NCBI GenBank assembly: GCA_037013495.1
Contig: CM072810.1
Coordinates: 27,991,843 to 28,055,842, forward strand
Length of the DNA stretch: 64,000 bases
Reading direction: 5' to 3'
Source of the DNA: Hippophae tibetana
Lineage: Eukaryota; Streptophyta; Magnoliopsida; Rosales; Elaeagnaceae
In this document: piece after piece, positions 25,816-39,713 of the stretch
Layout of the letters: every line of letters starts with the position of its first letter
How positions within the stretch are numbered: the stretch's first letter is position 1
Translations under genes and position numbers: made by a program
The notes under the pieces: generated by a model
Told to the model about the DNA's origin: nothing
Seen by the model: the letters and a program-made list of their open reading frames with translations, nothing else
Databases searched by the model: none

Positions 25816-26340
25816 TTAAATTCAACTTAATAATCATTTTAGAGCTCGAATTACCTTTTTTTTAATATCCCTGAAAAAGGGTCTCTTCTTCCTATGAAAT
25901 TTAGTAAATCTCACGGCAAGTAGAGCCACTTTCTCTTCATTGAGATTAGAGTCATCATTTCTAACAATTGGGTCAAAAACATGTTCGCTCGGACCACTAT
26001 CCTTGATGTCTTAAGAGCCAAGTTCTCTCCCTTCTCGAAAGTATATTACTCCCATCTTGGCCTCAAGTGATGTTGTTCGAATACCAGCCCAACATTTTCG
26101 TTTAAAAGTAAGTTCTATTGGCTTGTACATGGACTTAAGCAAATTAATTTGTTATGAAAATAACAAGGTAGTATTGGAATTATTTTCTCAATCTAATTTT
26201 CTTAGTTGATAGGTCCGCCCAAGTTTTAAAAGTATTTGATTACGTTTGAAAAATTTTCAAATTCTAGATTTATTTTATCATTGAAATGCCTATATGAGTG
26301 GTCTCCAAAATGTTTCATGTTCTTTTGAAGAAGTTTAATT
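25816..26340 (-). repeat. Short monomer carrying the 65-bp deletion (between higher-order blocks)
   Basis: This 525-bp monomer reads gaaaaattttcaaattctag where full-length monomers have 65 more bases covering gactttgtcc to actatataa. It shares this with the monomers starting at 8843, 12907, 27521, 31584 and 37422. The deletion removes the EDETLDK part of the Gag-like relic. It differs from its relatives by ttatcattg for ttatcgttg near 26275. Confidence 0.93.
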
Positions 26341-29300
26341 TTAAATTCAACTTAATAATCATTTTAGAGCTCGAATTACCTTTTTTTTAATATCCTCAAA
26401 AAATGGTCTCTTCTTTATTTGAAATTTAGTAAATCTCACGGCAAGTAGAGCCATTTTCTCTTCATTGAGATTAGAGTCATCATTTCTAACAATTGGGTCA
26501 AAAACATGTTCGCTAGGACCACTATCCTTGATGTCTTAAGAGCCAAGTTCTCTCCCTTCTCGAAAGTATATTACTCTCATCTTGGCCTCAAGTGATGTTG
26601 TTCAAATGCCAGCCCAACATATTCGTATAAAAGTAAGTTCTATTGACTTGTACATGGACTTAAGCGAATTAATTTGTTATGAAAATAATAAGGTAGTATT
26701 GGAATGATTTTCTCAATCAAATTTTCTCTACTAATAGGTCCACCCAAGTTTTAAAAGTAGTTGATTAAGTTTGAAAAATATGCAAAAAATTTGTCCAAAG
26801 TTTCATCCTCTTGCATGATATAGATTTCAAAATTTCCATACAACTATATAATTCTAGATTTATTTCATCCTTGAAATGCCTATATGAGTGGTCTCCAAAA
26901 TGTTTCATGTTCTGTTGAAGAAGTTTAATTTTAAATTCAACTTAATAATCATTTTAGAGCTCGAATTACCTTTTTTTTAATATCCCAGAAAAAGGGTCTC
27001 TTCTTCCTATGAAATTTAGTAAATCTCACGGCAAGTAGAGCCACTTTCTCTTCATTGAGATTAGAGTCATCATTTCTAACAATTGGGTTAAAAACATGTT
27101 TGCCCGGACCACTATCCTTGATGTCTTAAGAGCCAAGTTCTCTCCCTTCTCGAAAGTATATTACCCTCATCTTGGCCACTAGTGATGTAGTTCGAATGCA
27201 TGCCCAACATATTCGTTTAACAGTAAGTTCAATTGGCTTATACATGGACTTAAGCAAGGTAATTTGGCATGAAAATGATAAGGTAATATTGGAATGATTT
27301 TCTCAATCTCATTTTCTTTGCTAATAGGTCCACCCAAGTTTTAAAAGTAGTTGATTACGTTTGAAAAATATGCAAAGACTTTGTCCAAAGTTTCATCCTC
27401 TTGCATGATATAGATTTCAAAATTTCCATTCAACTATATAATTCTAGATTTATTTCATCGTTGAAATGCCTATATGAGTGGTCTCCAAAATGTTTCATGT
27501 TCTTTTGAAGAAGTTTAATTTTAAATTCAACTTAATAATCATTTTAGAGCTCGAATTACCTTTTTTTTAATATCCCTGAAAAAGGGTCTCTTCTTCCTAT
27601 GAAATTTAGTAAATCTCACGGCAAGTAGAGCCACTTTCTCTTCATTGAGATTAGAGTCATCATTTCTAACAATTGGGTCAAAAACATGTTCGCTCGGACC
27701 ACTATCCTTGATGTCTTAAGAGCCAAGTTCTCTCCCTTCTCGAAAGTATATTACTCCCATCTTGGCCTCAAGTGATGTTGTTCGAATACCAGCCCAACAT
27801 TTTCGTTTAAAAGTAAGTTCTATTGGCTTGTACATGGACTTAAGCAAATTAATTTGTTATGAAAATAACAAGGTAGTATTGGAATTATTTTCTCAATCTA
27901 ATTTTCTTAGTTGATAGGTCCGCCCAAGTTTTAAAAGTATTTGATTACGTTTGAAAAATTTTCAAATTCTAGATTTATTTTATCGTTGAAATGCCTATAT
28001 GAGTGGTCTCCAAAATGTTTCATGTTCTTTTGAAGAAGTTTAATTTTAAATTGAACTTAATAATCATTTTAGAGCTCAAATTACCTTATTTTTAATATCC
28101 CAAAAAAAGTGTCTCTTCTTCCTATGAAATTTAGTAAATCTCACGACAAGTAGAGCCACTTTCTCTTCATTGAGATTAGAGTCATCATTTCTAACAATTG
28201 GGTCAAAAACATGTTCGCTCGGACCTCTATCCTTGATGTTTGATGAGCCAAGTTCTCTCCCTTCTCGAAAGTATATTAGTCTCATCTTGGCCACAAGTGA
28301 TGCTGTTTGAATGCCTGCCGAACAGATTAATTTAAAAGTATGATCAATTGGCTTGTACATGGAGTTAAGCAAGGTAATTTGGCATGAAAATGATAAGGTA
28401 GTATTCGAATGATTTTCTCAATATAATTTTCATTGCTAATAGGTCCACCCAAGTTTTAAAAGTAGTTGATTACGTTTGAAAAATATGCAAAGAGTTTGTC
28501 CAAAGTTTCATCCTCTTCCATGATATAGATGTCAAAATTTCCATTCAACTATATAATTCCAGATTTATTTTATCGTTGAAATGCCTATATTAGTGGTCTC
28601 CAAAATGTTTCATGTTCTTTTGAAGAAGTTTAATTTTAAATTGAACTTAATAATCATTTTAGAGCTCAAATTACCTTATTTTTAATATCCCAAAAAAAGT
28701 GTCTCTTCTTCCTATGAAAATTAGTAAATCTCACGGCAAGTAGAGCCACTTTCTCTTCATTGAGATTAGAGTCATCATTTCTAACAATTGGGTCAAAAAC
28801 ATGTTCGCTCGGACCTCTATCCTTGATGTCTTAAGAGCCAAGTTCTCTCCCTTCTCGAATGTATATTACTCTCATCTTGGCCACAAGTGATGCTGTTTGA
28901 ATGCCTGCCGAACGGATTAATTTAAAAGTATGTTCAATTGGCTTGTACATGGATTTAAGCAAGGTAATTTGGCATGAAAATGATAAAGTAGTATTCGAAT
29001 GATTTTCTCAATCTAATTTTCATTGCTAATAGGTCCACCCAAGTTTTAAAAGTAGTTGATTGCGTTTGAAAAATATGCAAAGACTTTGTCCAAAGTTTCA
29101 TCCTCTTGCATGATATAGATTTCAAAATTTCCATTCAACTATATAATTCTAGATTTATTTTATTGTTGAAATGTCTATATGAGTGGTCTTCCAAATGTTT
29201 CATGTTCTTTTGAAGAAGTTTAATTTTAAATTCAACTTAATAATCATTTTAGAGGTCGAATTTCCTTTTTTTAATATCCCTAAAAAAGGGTTTCTTCTTC

Positions 29301-30403
29301 CTATGAAATTGAGTAAATCTCACGGCAAGTAGAGTCACTTTCTCTTCATTGAGATTAGAGTCATCATTTCTAACAATTGGGTCAAAAACATGTTCGCTTA
29401 GATCACTATCCTTGATGTTTGATGAGCCAAGTTCTCTCCCTTCTCGAAAGTATATTACTCTCATCTTGGCCACTAGTGATGTAGTTCGAATGCCTGCCCA
29501 ACAGATTCATTTAACAGTAAGTTCAATTGGCTTGTACATGGACTTAAGCAACGTAATTTGGAATGAAAATGATAAGGTAGTATTGGAATGATTTTCTCAA
29601 TCTAATTTTCTTTGCTAATAGGTCCACCCAAGTTTTAAAAGTAGTTGATTACGTTTGAAAAATATGCAAAGACTTTGTCCAAAGTTTCATCCTCTTGCAT
29701 GATATAGATTTCAAAATTTCCATTCAATTATATAATTCTAGATTTATATTATCGTTGATATGTCTATATGAGTGGTCTCCAAAATGTTTCATGTTCTTTT
29801 GAAGAAGTTAAATTTTAAATTCAACTTAATAATCATTTTAGAGCTCGAATTACCTTTTTTTTAATATCCCTGAAAAAGGGTCTCTTATTCCTATAAAATT
29901 TAGTAAATCTCACGGCAAGTAGAGCCACTTTCTCTTCATTGAGATAAGAGTCATCATTTCTAACAATTTGGTTAAAAACATGTTCGCTCGGAACACTATC
30001 CTTGATGTCTTAAGAGCCAAGTTCTCTCCCTTCGCAAAAGTATATTACTCTCATCTTGGCCACTAGTGATGTAGTTCGAATGCCTGCCCAACATATTCAT
30101 TTAACAGTAAGTTCAATTGGCTTGTACATGGACTTAAGTAAATTAATTTGGCATGAAATGATACGGTAGTATTGGATTGATATTCTCATTCTAATTTTCT
30201 CTAATAATAGGTCTACCCAAGTTTTAAAAGTAGTTGCTTATGTTTGAAAAATATGCAAACACTTTGTCCAAAGTTTCATCCTCTTGCATGATATAGATTT
30301 CAAAATTTCCATTCAACTATATAATTCTAGATTTATTTCATCGTTGAAATGCCTATATGAGTGGTCTCCAAAATGTTTCATGTTCTTTTGAAGAAGTTTA
30401 ATT
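26341..30403 (-). repeat. 7-monomer higher-order repeat, 4063 bp, copy 1
   Basis: Monomers start at 26341, 26931, 27521 (short), 28046, 28636, 29226 and 29815. The first has the diagnostic tatcctcaaaaaatgg and ctttatttg. The second to sixth are the same types and order as 8253-11136, so this unit reuses five monomers of the 4064-bp unit. The last (29815) has aatttggtt and cggaacact. Partners lie 4063 bp downstream. Confidence 0.95.
27521..28045 (-). repeat. Short satellite monomer with 65-bp deletion
   Basis: 525 bp, same deletion and same accompanying variants (accagcccaacattttcg, aataacaagg, ggtccgccc) as 8843-9367. Its partner in the next 4063-bp copy is 31584-32108. Confidence 0.95.
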
Positions 30404-33400
30404 TTAAATTCAACTTAATAATCATTTTAGAGCTCGAATTACCTTTTTTTTAATATCCTCAAAAAATGGTCTCTTCTTTATTTGAAATTTAGTAAATCTC
30501 ACGGCAAGTAGAGCCATTTTCTCTTCATTGAGATTAGAGTCATCATTTCTAACAATTGGGTCAAAAACATGTTCGCTAGGACCACTATCCTTGATGTCTT
30601 AAGAGGCAAGTTCTCTCCCTTCTCGAAAGTATATTACTCTCATCTTGGCCTCAAGTGATGTTGTTCAAATGCCAGCCCAACATATTCGTATAAAAGTAAG
30701 TTCTATTGACTTGTACATGGACTTAAGCGAATTAATTTGTTATGAAAATAATAAGGTAGTATTGGAATGATTTTCTCAATCAAATTTTCTCTACTAATAG
30801 GTCCACCCAAGTTTTAAAAGTAGTTGATTAAGTTTGAAAAATATGCAAAAAATTTGTCCAAAGTTTCATCCTCTTGCATGATATAGATTTCAAAATTTCC
30901 ATACAACTATATAATTCTAGATTTATTTCATCCTTGAAATGCCTATATGAGTGGTCTCCAAAATGTTTCATGTTCTGTTGAAGAAGTTTAATTTTAAATT
31001 CAACTTAATAATCATTTTAGAGCTCGAATTACCTTTTTTTTAATATCCCAGAAAAAGGGTCTCTTCTTCCTATGAAATTTAGTAAATCTCACGGCAAGTA
31101 GAGCCACTTTCTCTTCATTGAGATTAGAGTCATCATTTCTAACAATTGGGTTAAAAACATGTTTGCCCGGACCACTATCCTTGATGTCTTAAGAGCCAAG
31201 TTCTCTCCCTTCTCGAAAGTATATTACCCTCATCTTGGCCACTAGTGATGTAGTTCGAATGCATGCCCAACATATTCGTTTAACAGTAAGTTCAATTGGC
31301 TTATACATGGACTTAAGCAAGGTAATTTGGCATGAAAATGATAAGGTAATATTGGAATGATTTTCTCAATCTCATTTTCTTTGCTAATAGGTCCACCCAA
31401 GTTTTAAAAGTAGTTGATTACGTTTGAAAAATATGCAAAGACTTTGTCCAAAGTTTCATCCTCTTGCATGATATAGATTTCAAAATTTCCATTCAACTAT
31501 ATAATTCTAGATTTATTTCATCGTTGAAATGCCTATATGAGTGGTCTCCAAAATGTTTCATGTTCTTTTGAAGAAGTTTAATTTTAAATTCAACTTAATA
31601 ATCATTTTAGAGCTCGAATTACCTTTTTTTTAATATCCCTGAAAAAGGGTCTCTTCTTCCTATGAAATTTAGTAAATCTCACGGCAAGTAGAGCCACTTT
31701 CTCTTCATTGAGATTAGAGTCATCATTTCTAACAATTGGGTCAAAAACATGTTCGCTCGGACCACTATCCTTGATGTCTTAAGAGCCAAGTTCTCTCCCT
31801 TCTCGAAAGTATATTACTCCCATCTTGGCCTCAAGTGATGTTGTTCGAATACCAGCCCAACATTTTCGTTTAAAAGTAAGTTCTATTGGCTTGTACATGG
31901 ACTTAAGCAAATTAATTTGTTATGAAAATAACAAGGTAGTATTGGAATTATTTTCTCAATCTAATTTTCTTAGTTGATAGGTCCGCCCAAGTTTTAAAAG
32001 TATTTGATTACGTTTGAAAAATTTTCAAATTCTAGATTTATTTTATCGTTGAAATGCCTATATGAGTGGTCTCCAAAATGTTTCATGTTCTTTTGAAGAA
32101 GTTTAATTTTAAATTGAACTTAATAATCATTTTAGAGCTCAAATTACCTTATTTTTAATATCCCAAAAAAAGTGTCTCTTCTTCCTATGAAATTTAGTAA
32201 ATCTCACGACAAGTAGAGCCACTTTCTCTTCATTGAGATTAGAGTCATCATTTCTAACAATTGGGTCAAAAACATGTTCGCTCGGACCTCTATCCTTGAT
32301 GTTTGATGAGCCAAGTTCTCTCCCTTCTCGAAAGTATATTAGTCTCATCTTGGCCACAAGTGATGCTGTTTGAATGCCTGCCGAACAGATTAATTTAAAA
32401 GTATGATCAATTGGCTTGTACATGGAGTTAAGCAAGGTAATTTGGCATGAAAATGATAAGGTAGTATTCGAATGATTTTCTCAATATAATTTTCATTGCT
32501 AATAGGTCCACCCAAGTTTTAAAAGTAGTTGATTACGTTTGAAAAATATGCAAAGAGTTTGTCCAAAGTTTCATCCTCTTCCATGATATAGATGTCAAAA
32601 TTTCCATTCAACTATATAATTCCAGATTTATTTTATCGTTGAAATGCCTATATTAGTGGTCTCCAAAATGTTTCATGTTCTTTTGAAGAAGTTTAATTTT
32701 AAATTGAACTTAATAATCATTTTAGAGCTCAAATTACCTTATTTTTAATATCCCAAAAAAAGTGTCTCTTCTTCCTATGAAAATTAGTAAATCTCACGGC
32801 AAGTAGAGCCACTTTCTCTTCATTGAGATTAGAGTCATCATTTCTAACAATTGGGTCAAAAACATGTTCGCTCGGACCTCTATCCTTGATGTCTTAAGAG
32901 CCAAGTTCTCTCCCTTCTCGAATGTATATTACTCTCATCTTGGCCACAAGTGATGCTGTTTGAATGCCTGCCGAACGGATTAATTTAAAAGTATGTTCAA
33001 TTGGCTTGTACATGGATTTAAGCAAGGTAATTTGGCATGAAAATGATAAAGTAGTATTCGAATGATTTTCTCAATCTAATTTTCATTGCTAATAGGTCCA
33101 CCCAAGTTTTAAAAGTAGTTGATTGCGTTTGAAAAATATGCAAAGACTTTGTCCAAAGTTTCATCCTCTTGCATGATATAGATTTCAAAATTTCCATTCA
33201 ACTATATAATTCTAGATTTATTTTATTGTTGAAATGTCTATATGAGTGGTCTTCCAAATGTTTCATGTTCTTTTGAAGAAGTTTAATTTTAAATTCAACT
33301 TAATAATCATTTTAGAGGTCGAATTTCCTTTTTTTAATATCCCTAAAAAAGGGTTTCTTCTTCCTATGAAATTGAGTAAATCTCACGGCAAGTAGAGTCA

Positions 33401-34466
33401 CTTTCTCTTCATTGAGATTAGAGTCATCATTTCTAACAATTGGGTCAAAAACATGTTCGCTTAGATCACTATCCTTGATGTTTGATGAGCCAAGTTCTCT
33501 CCCTTCTCGAAAGTATATTACTCTCATCTTGGCCACTAGTGATGTAGTTCGAATGCCTGCCCAACAGATTCATTTAACAGTAAGTTCAATTGGCTTGTAC
33601 ATGGACTTAAGCAACGTAATTTGGAATGAAAATGATAAGGTAGTATTGGAATGATTTTCTCAATCTAATTTTCTTTGCTAATAGGTCCACCCAAGTTTTA
33701 AAAGTAGTTGATTACGTTTGAAAAATATGCAAAGACTTTGTCCAAAGTTTCATCCTCTTGCATGATATAGATTTCAAAATTTCCATTCAATTATATAATT
33801 CTAGATTTATTTTATCGTTGATATGTCTATATGAGTGGTCTCCAAAATGTTTCATGTTCTTTTGAAGAAGTTAAATTTTAAATTCAACTTAATAATCATT
33901 TTAGAGCTCGAATTACCTTTTTTTTAATATCCCTGAAAAAGGGTCTCTTATTCCTATGAAATTTAGTAAATCTCACGGCAAGTAGAGCCACTTTCTCTTC
34001 ATTGAGATAAGAGTCATCATTTCTAACAATTTGGTTAAAAACATGTTCGCTCGGAACACTATCCTTGATGTCTTAAGAGCCAAGTTCTCTCCCTTCTCAA
34101 AAGTATATTACTCTCATCTTGGCCCCTAGTGATGTAGTTCGAATGCCTGCCCAACATATTCATTTAACAGTAAGTTCAATTGGCTAGTACATGGACTTAA
34201 GTAAATTAATTTGGCATGAAATGATACGGTAGTATTGGTATGATTTTCTCATTCTAGTTTTCTCTACTAATAGGTCCACCGAAGTTTTAAAAGTAGTTCA
34301 TTACATTTGAAAAATATGCAAAAAATTTGTCCAAAGTTTCATCCTCTTGCATGATATAGATTTCAAAATTTCCATTCAACTATATAATTCTAGATTTATT
34401 TCATCGTTGAAATGCCTATATGAGTGGTCTCCAAAATGTTTCATGTTCTTTTGAAGAAGTTTAATT
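30404..34466 (-). repeat. 7-monomer higher-order repeat, 4063 bp, copy 2
   Basis: Monomers start at 30404, 30994, 31584 (short), 32109, 32699, 33289 and 33878. All are offset 4063 bp from copy 1 with the same diagnostic variants. Private changes include taagaggcaag near 30600. In the last monomer the second half differs from its partner (ggtatgattttctc and ggcccctag versus ggattgatattctc), so the copy boundary lies inside that monomer. Confidence 0.94.
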
Positions 34467-37421
34467 TTAAATTCAACTTAATAATCATTTTAGAGCTCGA
34501 ATTACCTTTTTTTTAATATCCCTGAAAAAAGGGTCTCTTCTTCCTATGAAATTTAGTAAATCTCACGGCAAGTATAGCCACTTTCTCTTCATTGAGATTA
34601 GAGTCATCATTTCTAACAATTGGGTAAAAAACATGTTTGCTCGTACCACTATCCTTGATGTCTTAAGAGCCAAGTTCTCTCCCTTCTCGAAAGTATATTA
34701 CCCTCATCTTGGCCACTAGTGATGTAGTTCGAATGCCTGCCCAACATATTCGTTTAACAGTAAGTTCAATTGGCTTATACATGGACTTAAGCAAGGTAAT
34801 TTGGCATGAAAATGATAAGGTAGTATTGGAATGATTTTCTCAATCTCATTTTCTTTGCTAATAGGTCCACCCAAGTTTTAAAAGTAGTTGATTACGTTTG
34901 AAAAATATGCAAAGACTTTTTCCAAAGTTTCATCCTCTTGCATGATATAGATTTCAAAATTTCCATTCAACTATATAATTGTAGATTTATTTTATCGTTG
35001 AAATGCCTATATGAGTGGTCTCCAAAATGTTTCATGTTCTTTTGAAGAAGTTTAATTTTAAATTCAACTTAATAATCATTTTAGAGCTCGAATTACCTTT
35101 TTTTTAATATCCCTGAAAAAAGGGTCTCTTCTTCCTATGAAATTTAGTAAATCTCACGGCAAGTATAGCCACTTTCTCTTCATTGAGATTAGAGTCATCA
35201 TTTCTAACAATTGGGTTAAAAACATGTTTGCTCGGACCACTATCCTTGATGTCTTAAGAGCCAAGTTCTCTCCCTTCTCGAAAGTATATTACTCTCATCT
35301 TGGCCACTAGTGATGTAGTTCGAATGCCTGCCCAACATATTCGTTTAACAGTAAGTTCAATTGGCTTATACATGGACTTAAGCAAGGTAATTTGGCATGA
35401 AAATGATAAGGTAGTATTGGAATGATTTTCTCAATCTCATTTTCTTTGCTAATAGGTCCACCCAAGTTTTAAAAGTAGTTGATTACGTTTGAAAAATATG
35501 CAAAGACTTTTTCCAAAGTTTCATCCTCTTGCATGATATAGATTTCAAAATTTCCATTCAACTATATAATTGTAGATTTATTTTATCGTTGAAATGCCTA
35601 TATGAGTGGTCTCCAAAATGTTTCATCTTCTTTTGAAGAAGTTTAATTTTAAATTCAACTTAATAATCATTTTAGAGCTCGAATTACCTTTTTTTTAATA
35701 TCCCTGAAAAAAGGGTCTCTTCTTCCTATGAAATTTAGTAAATCTCACGGCAAGTATAGCCACTTTCTCTTCATTGAGATTAGAGTCATCATTTCTAACA
35801 ATTGGGTTAAAAACATGTTTGCTCGGACCACTATCCTTGATGTCTTAAGAGCCAAGTTCTCTCCCTTCTCGAAAGTATATTACTCTCATCTTGGCCACTA
35901 GTGATGTAGTTCGAATGCCTGCCCAACATATTCGTTTAACAGTAAGTTCAATTGGCTTATACATGGACTTAAGCAAGGTAATTTGGCATGAAAATGATAA
36001 GGTAGTATTGGAATAATTTTCTCAATCTCATTTTCTTTGCTAATAGGTCCACCCAAGTTTTAAAAGTAGTTGATTACGTTTGAAAAATATGCAAAGACTT
36101 TTTCCAAAGTTTCATCCTCTTGCATGATATAGATTTCAAAATTTCCATTCAACTATATAATTGTAGATTTATTTTATCGTTGAAATGCCTATATGAGTGG
36201 TCTCCAAAATGTTTCATCTTCTTTTGAAGAAGTTTAATTTTAAATTCAACTTAATAATCATTTTAGAGCTCGAATTACCTTTTTTTTAATATCCCTGAAA
36301 AAAGGGTCTCTTCTTCCTATGAAATTTAGTAAATCTCACGGCAAGTATAGCCACTTTCTCTTCATTGAGATTAGAGTCATCATTTCTAACAATTGGGTAA
36401 AAAACATGTTTGCTCGTACCACTATCCTTGATGTCTTAAGAGCCAAGTTCTCTCCCTTCTCGAAAGTATATTACCCTCATCTTGGCCACTAGTGATGTAG
36501 TTCGAATGCCTGCCCAACATATTCGTTTAACAGTAAGTTCAATTGGCTTATACATGGACTTAAGCAAGGTAATTTGGCATGAAAATGATAAGGTAGTATT
36601 GGAATGATTTTCTCAATCTCATTTTCTTTGCTAATAGGTCCACCCAAGTTTTAAAAGTAGTTGATTACGTTTGAAAAATATGCAAAGACTTTTTCCAAAG
36701 TTTCATCCTCTTGCATGATATAGATTTCAAAATTTCCATTCAACTATATAATTGTAGATTTATTTTATCGTTGAAATGCCTATATGAGTGGTCTCCAAAA
36801 TGTTTCATGTTCTTTTGAAGAAGTTTAATTTTAAATTCAACTTAATAATCATTTTAGAGCTCGAATTACCTTTTTTTTAATATCCCTGAAAAAAGGGTCT
36901 CTTCTTCCTATGAAATTTAGTAAATCTCACGGCAAGTATAGCCACTTTCTCTTCATTGAGATTAGAGTCATCATTTCTAACAATTGGGTTAAAAACATGT
37001 TTGCTCGGACCACTATCCTTGATGTCTTAAGAGCCAAGTTCTCTCCCTTCTCGAAAGTATATTACTCTCATCTTGGCCACTAGTGATGTAGTTCGAATGC
37101 CTGCCCAACATATTCGTTTAACAGTAAGTTCAATTGGCTTATACATGGACTTAAGCAAGGTAATTTGGCATGAAAATGATAAGGTAGTATTGGAATGATT
37201 TTCTCAATCTAATTTTCTTTGCTAATAGGTCCACCCAAGTTTTAAAAGTAGTTGATTACGTTTGAAAAATATGCAAAGACTTTGTCCAAAGTTTCATCCT
37301 CTTGCATGATATAGATTTCAAAATTTCCATTCAATTATATAATTCTAGATTTATTTTATCGTTGATATGCCTATATGAGTGGTCTCCAAAATGTTTCATG
37401 TTCTTTTGAAGAAGTTTAATT
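34467..37421 (-). repeat. Five nearly identical 591-bp monomers
   Basis: Monomers start at 34467, 35058, 35649, 36240 and 36831. They share ccctgaaaaaaggg, agtatagcc and, in the first four, ttgtagatttattttatcg. The first and fourth share gggtaaaaaacatg with ctcgtacc; the second and third share tttcatcttc at the end. The second half of the fifth switches to another type (caattatataattctag). This is the only place where single monomers, not multimers, are the visible unit of recent amplification. Confidence 0.9.
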
Positions 37422-37945
37422 TTAAATTCAACTTAATAATCATTTTAGAGGTCGAATTTCCTTTTTTTAATATCCCTAAAAAAGGGTTTCTTCTTCCTAT
37501 GAAATTGAGTAAATCTCACGGCAAGTAGAGTCACTTTCTCTTCATTGAGATTAGAGTCATCATTTCTAACAATTGGGTCAAAAACATGTTCGCTCGGACC
37601 ACTATCCTTGATGTCTTAAGAGCCAAGTTCTCTCCCTTCTCGAAAGTATATTACTCTCATCTTGGCCTCAAGTGATGTTGTTCGAATACCAGCCCAACAT
37701 TTTCGTTTAAAAGTAAGTTCTATTGGCTTGTACATGGACGTAAGCAAATTAATTTGTTATGAAAATAACAAGGTAGTATTGGCATTATTTTCTCAATCTA
37801 ATTTTCTTAGTTGATAGGTCCACCCAAGTTTTAAAAGTATTTGATTACGTTTGAAAAATTTGCAAATTCTAGATTTATTTTATCGTTGAAATGCCTATAT
37901 GAGTGGTCTCCAAAATGTTTCATGTTCTTTTGAAGAAGTTTAATT
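37422..37945 (-). repeat. Short satellite monomer, less altered deletion junction
   Basis: 524 bp. The junction reads aaatttgcaaattctag, retaining the gcaaa of the full-length monomer; the other short monomers read ttttcaaattctag. This copy therefore shows the original breakpoint best: 65 bp lost between gcaaa and ttctag. It also has ggtccaccc where the other short monomers have ggtccgccc. Confidence 0.9.
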
Positions 37946-39713
37946 TTAAATTCCACTTAATAATCATTTTAGAGCTCGAATTACCTTTTTTTTAATTTCC
38001 CTAAGAAAGGGTCTCTTCTTCCTATGAAATTTAGTAAATGTCACGGCAAGTAGAGCCACTTTCTCTTCATTGAGATTACAGTCATCATTTCTAACAATTG
38101 GGTCAAAAACATGTTCGCTCGGACCACTATCCTTGATGTCTTAAGAGCCAAGTTCTCTCCCTTCTCGAAAGTATATTACTCTCATCTTGGCCACTAGTGA
38201 TGTAGTTCGAATGCCTGCCCAACAGATTCATTTAACAGTAAGTTCAATTGGCTTGTACATTTACTTAAGCAACGTAATTTGGCATGAAAATGATAAGGTA
38301 GTATTGGAATTATTTTCTCAATCTAATTTTCTTTGCTAATAGGTCCACCCATGTTTTAAAAGTAGTTGATTACGTTTGAAAAATATGCAAAGAGTTTGTC
38401 CAAAGTTTCATCCTCTTGCATGATATAGATTTCAAAATTTCTATTCAACTATATAATTCTAGATTTATTTTATTGTTGAAATGTCTATATGAGTGGTCTC
38501 CCAAATGTTTCATGTTCTTTTGAAGAAGTTTAATTTTAAATTCAACTTAATAATCATTTTAGAGGTCGAATTTCCTTTTTTTAATATCCCTAAAAAAGGG
38601 TTTCTTCTTCCTATGAAATTGAGTAAATCTCACGGCAAGTAGAGTCACTTTCTCTTCATTGAGATTAGAGTCATTATTTCTAACAATTGGGTCAAAAACA
38701 TGTTCGCTCAGATCACTATCCTTGATGTCTTAAGAGCCAAGTTCTCTCCCTTCTCGAAAGTATATTACTCTCATCTTGGCCACAAGTGATGCTGTTTGAA
38801 TGCCTGCCGAACAGATTAATTTAAAAGTATGTTCAATTGGCTTGTACATGGAGTTAAGCAAGGTAATTTGGCATGAAAATGATAAGGTAGTATTCGAATG
38901 ATTTTGTCAATCTAATTTTCATTGCTAATAGGTCCACCCAAGTTTTAAAAGTAGTTGATTATGTTTGAAAAATATGCAAAGAGTTTGTCCAAAGTTTCAT
39001 CCTCTTGCATGATATACATTTCAAAATTTCCATTCAACTATATAATTCTAGATTTATTTTATTGTTGAAATGTCTATATGAGTGGTCTCCCAAATGTTTC
39101 ATGTTCTTTTGAAGAAGTTTAATTTTAAATTCAACTTAATAATCATTTTAGAGGTCGAATTTCCTTTTTTTAATATCCCTAAAAAAGGGTTTCTTCTTCC
39201 TATGAAATTTATCAAATCTCACGGCAAGTAGAGCCACTTTCTCTTCATTGAGATTAGAGTCATCATTTCTAACAATTGGGTTAAAAACATGTTTGCTCGG
39301 ACCACTATCCTTGATGTCTTAAGAGCCAAGTTCTCTCCCTTCTCGAAAGTATATTACTCTCATCTTGGCCACAAGTGATGCTGTTTGAATGCCTGCCGAA
39401 CAGATTAATTTAAAAGTATGTTCAATTGGCTTGTACATGGAGTTAAGCAAGGTAATTTGGCATGAAAATGATAAGGTAGTATTCGAATGATTTTGTCAAT
39501 CTAATTTTCATTGCTAATAGGTCCACCCAAGTTTTAAAAGTAGTTGATTATGTTTGAAAAATATGCAAAGAGTTTGTCCAAAGTTTCATCCTCTTGCATG
39601 ATATACATTTCAAAATTTCCATTCAACTATATAATTCTAGATTTATTTTATTGTTGAAATGTCTATATGAGTGGTCTCCCAAATGTTTCATGTTCTTTTG
39701 AAGAAGTTTAATT
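37422..39713 (-). repeat. Transition monomers between the 591-bp run and the dimer domain
   Basis: Monomers start at 37422 (524 bp, with the 65-bp deletion), 37946, 38536 and 39125. The first has an A-type front (gaggtcgaatttcc) and the deletion-type back. The second has aatttccctaagaaagg and gagattacagtc, a variant seen again only at 55032. The third and fourth combine an A-type front with a B-type back (cacaagtgatgctgtttg), so they are A/B recombinants next to the dimer domain. Confidence 0.87.
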
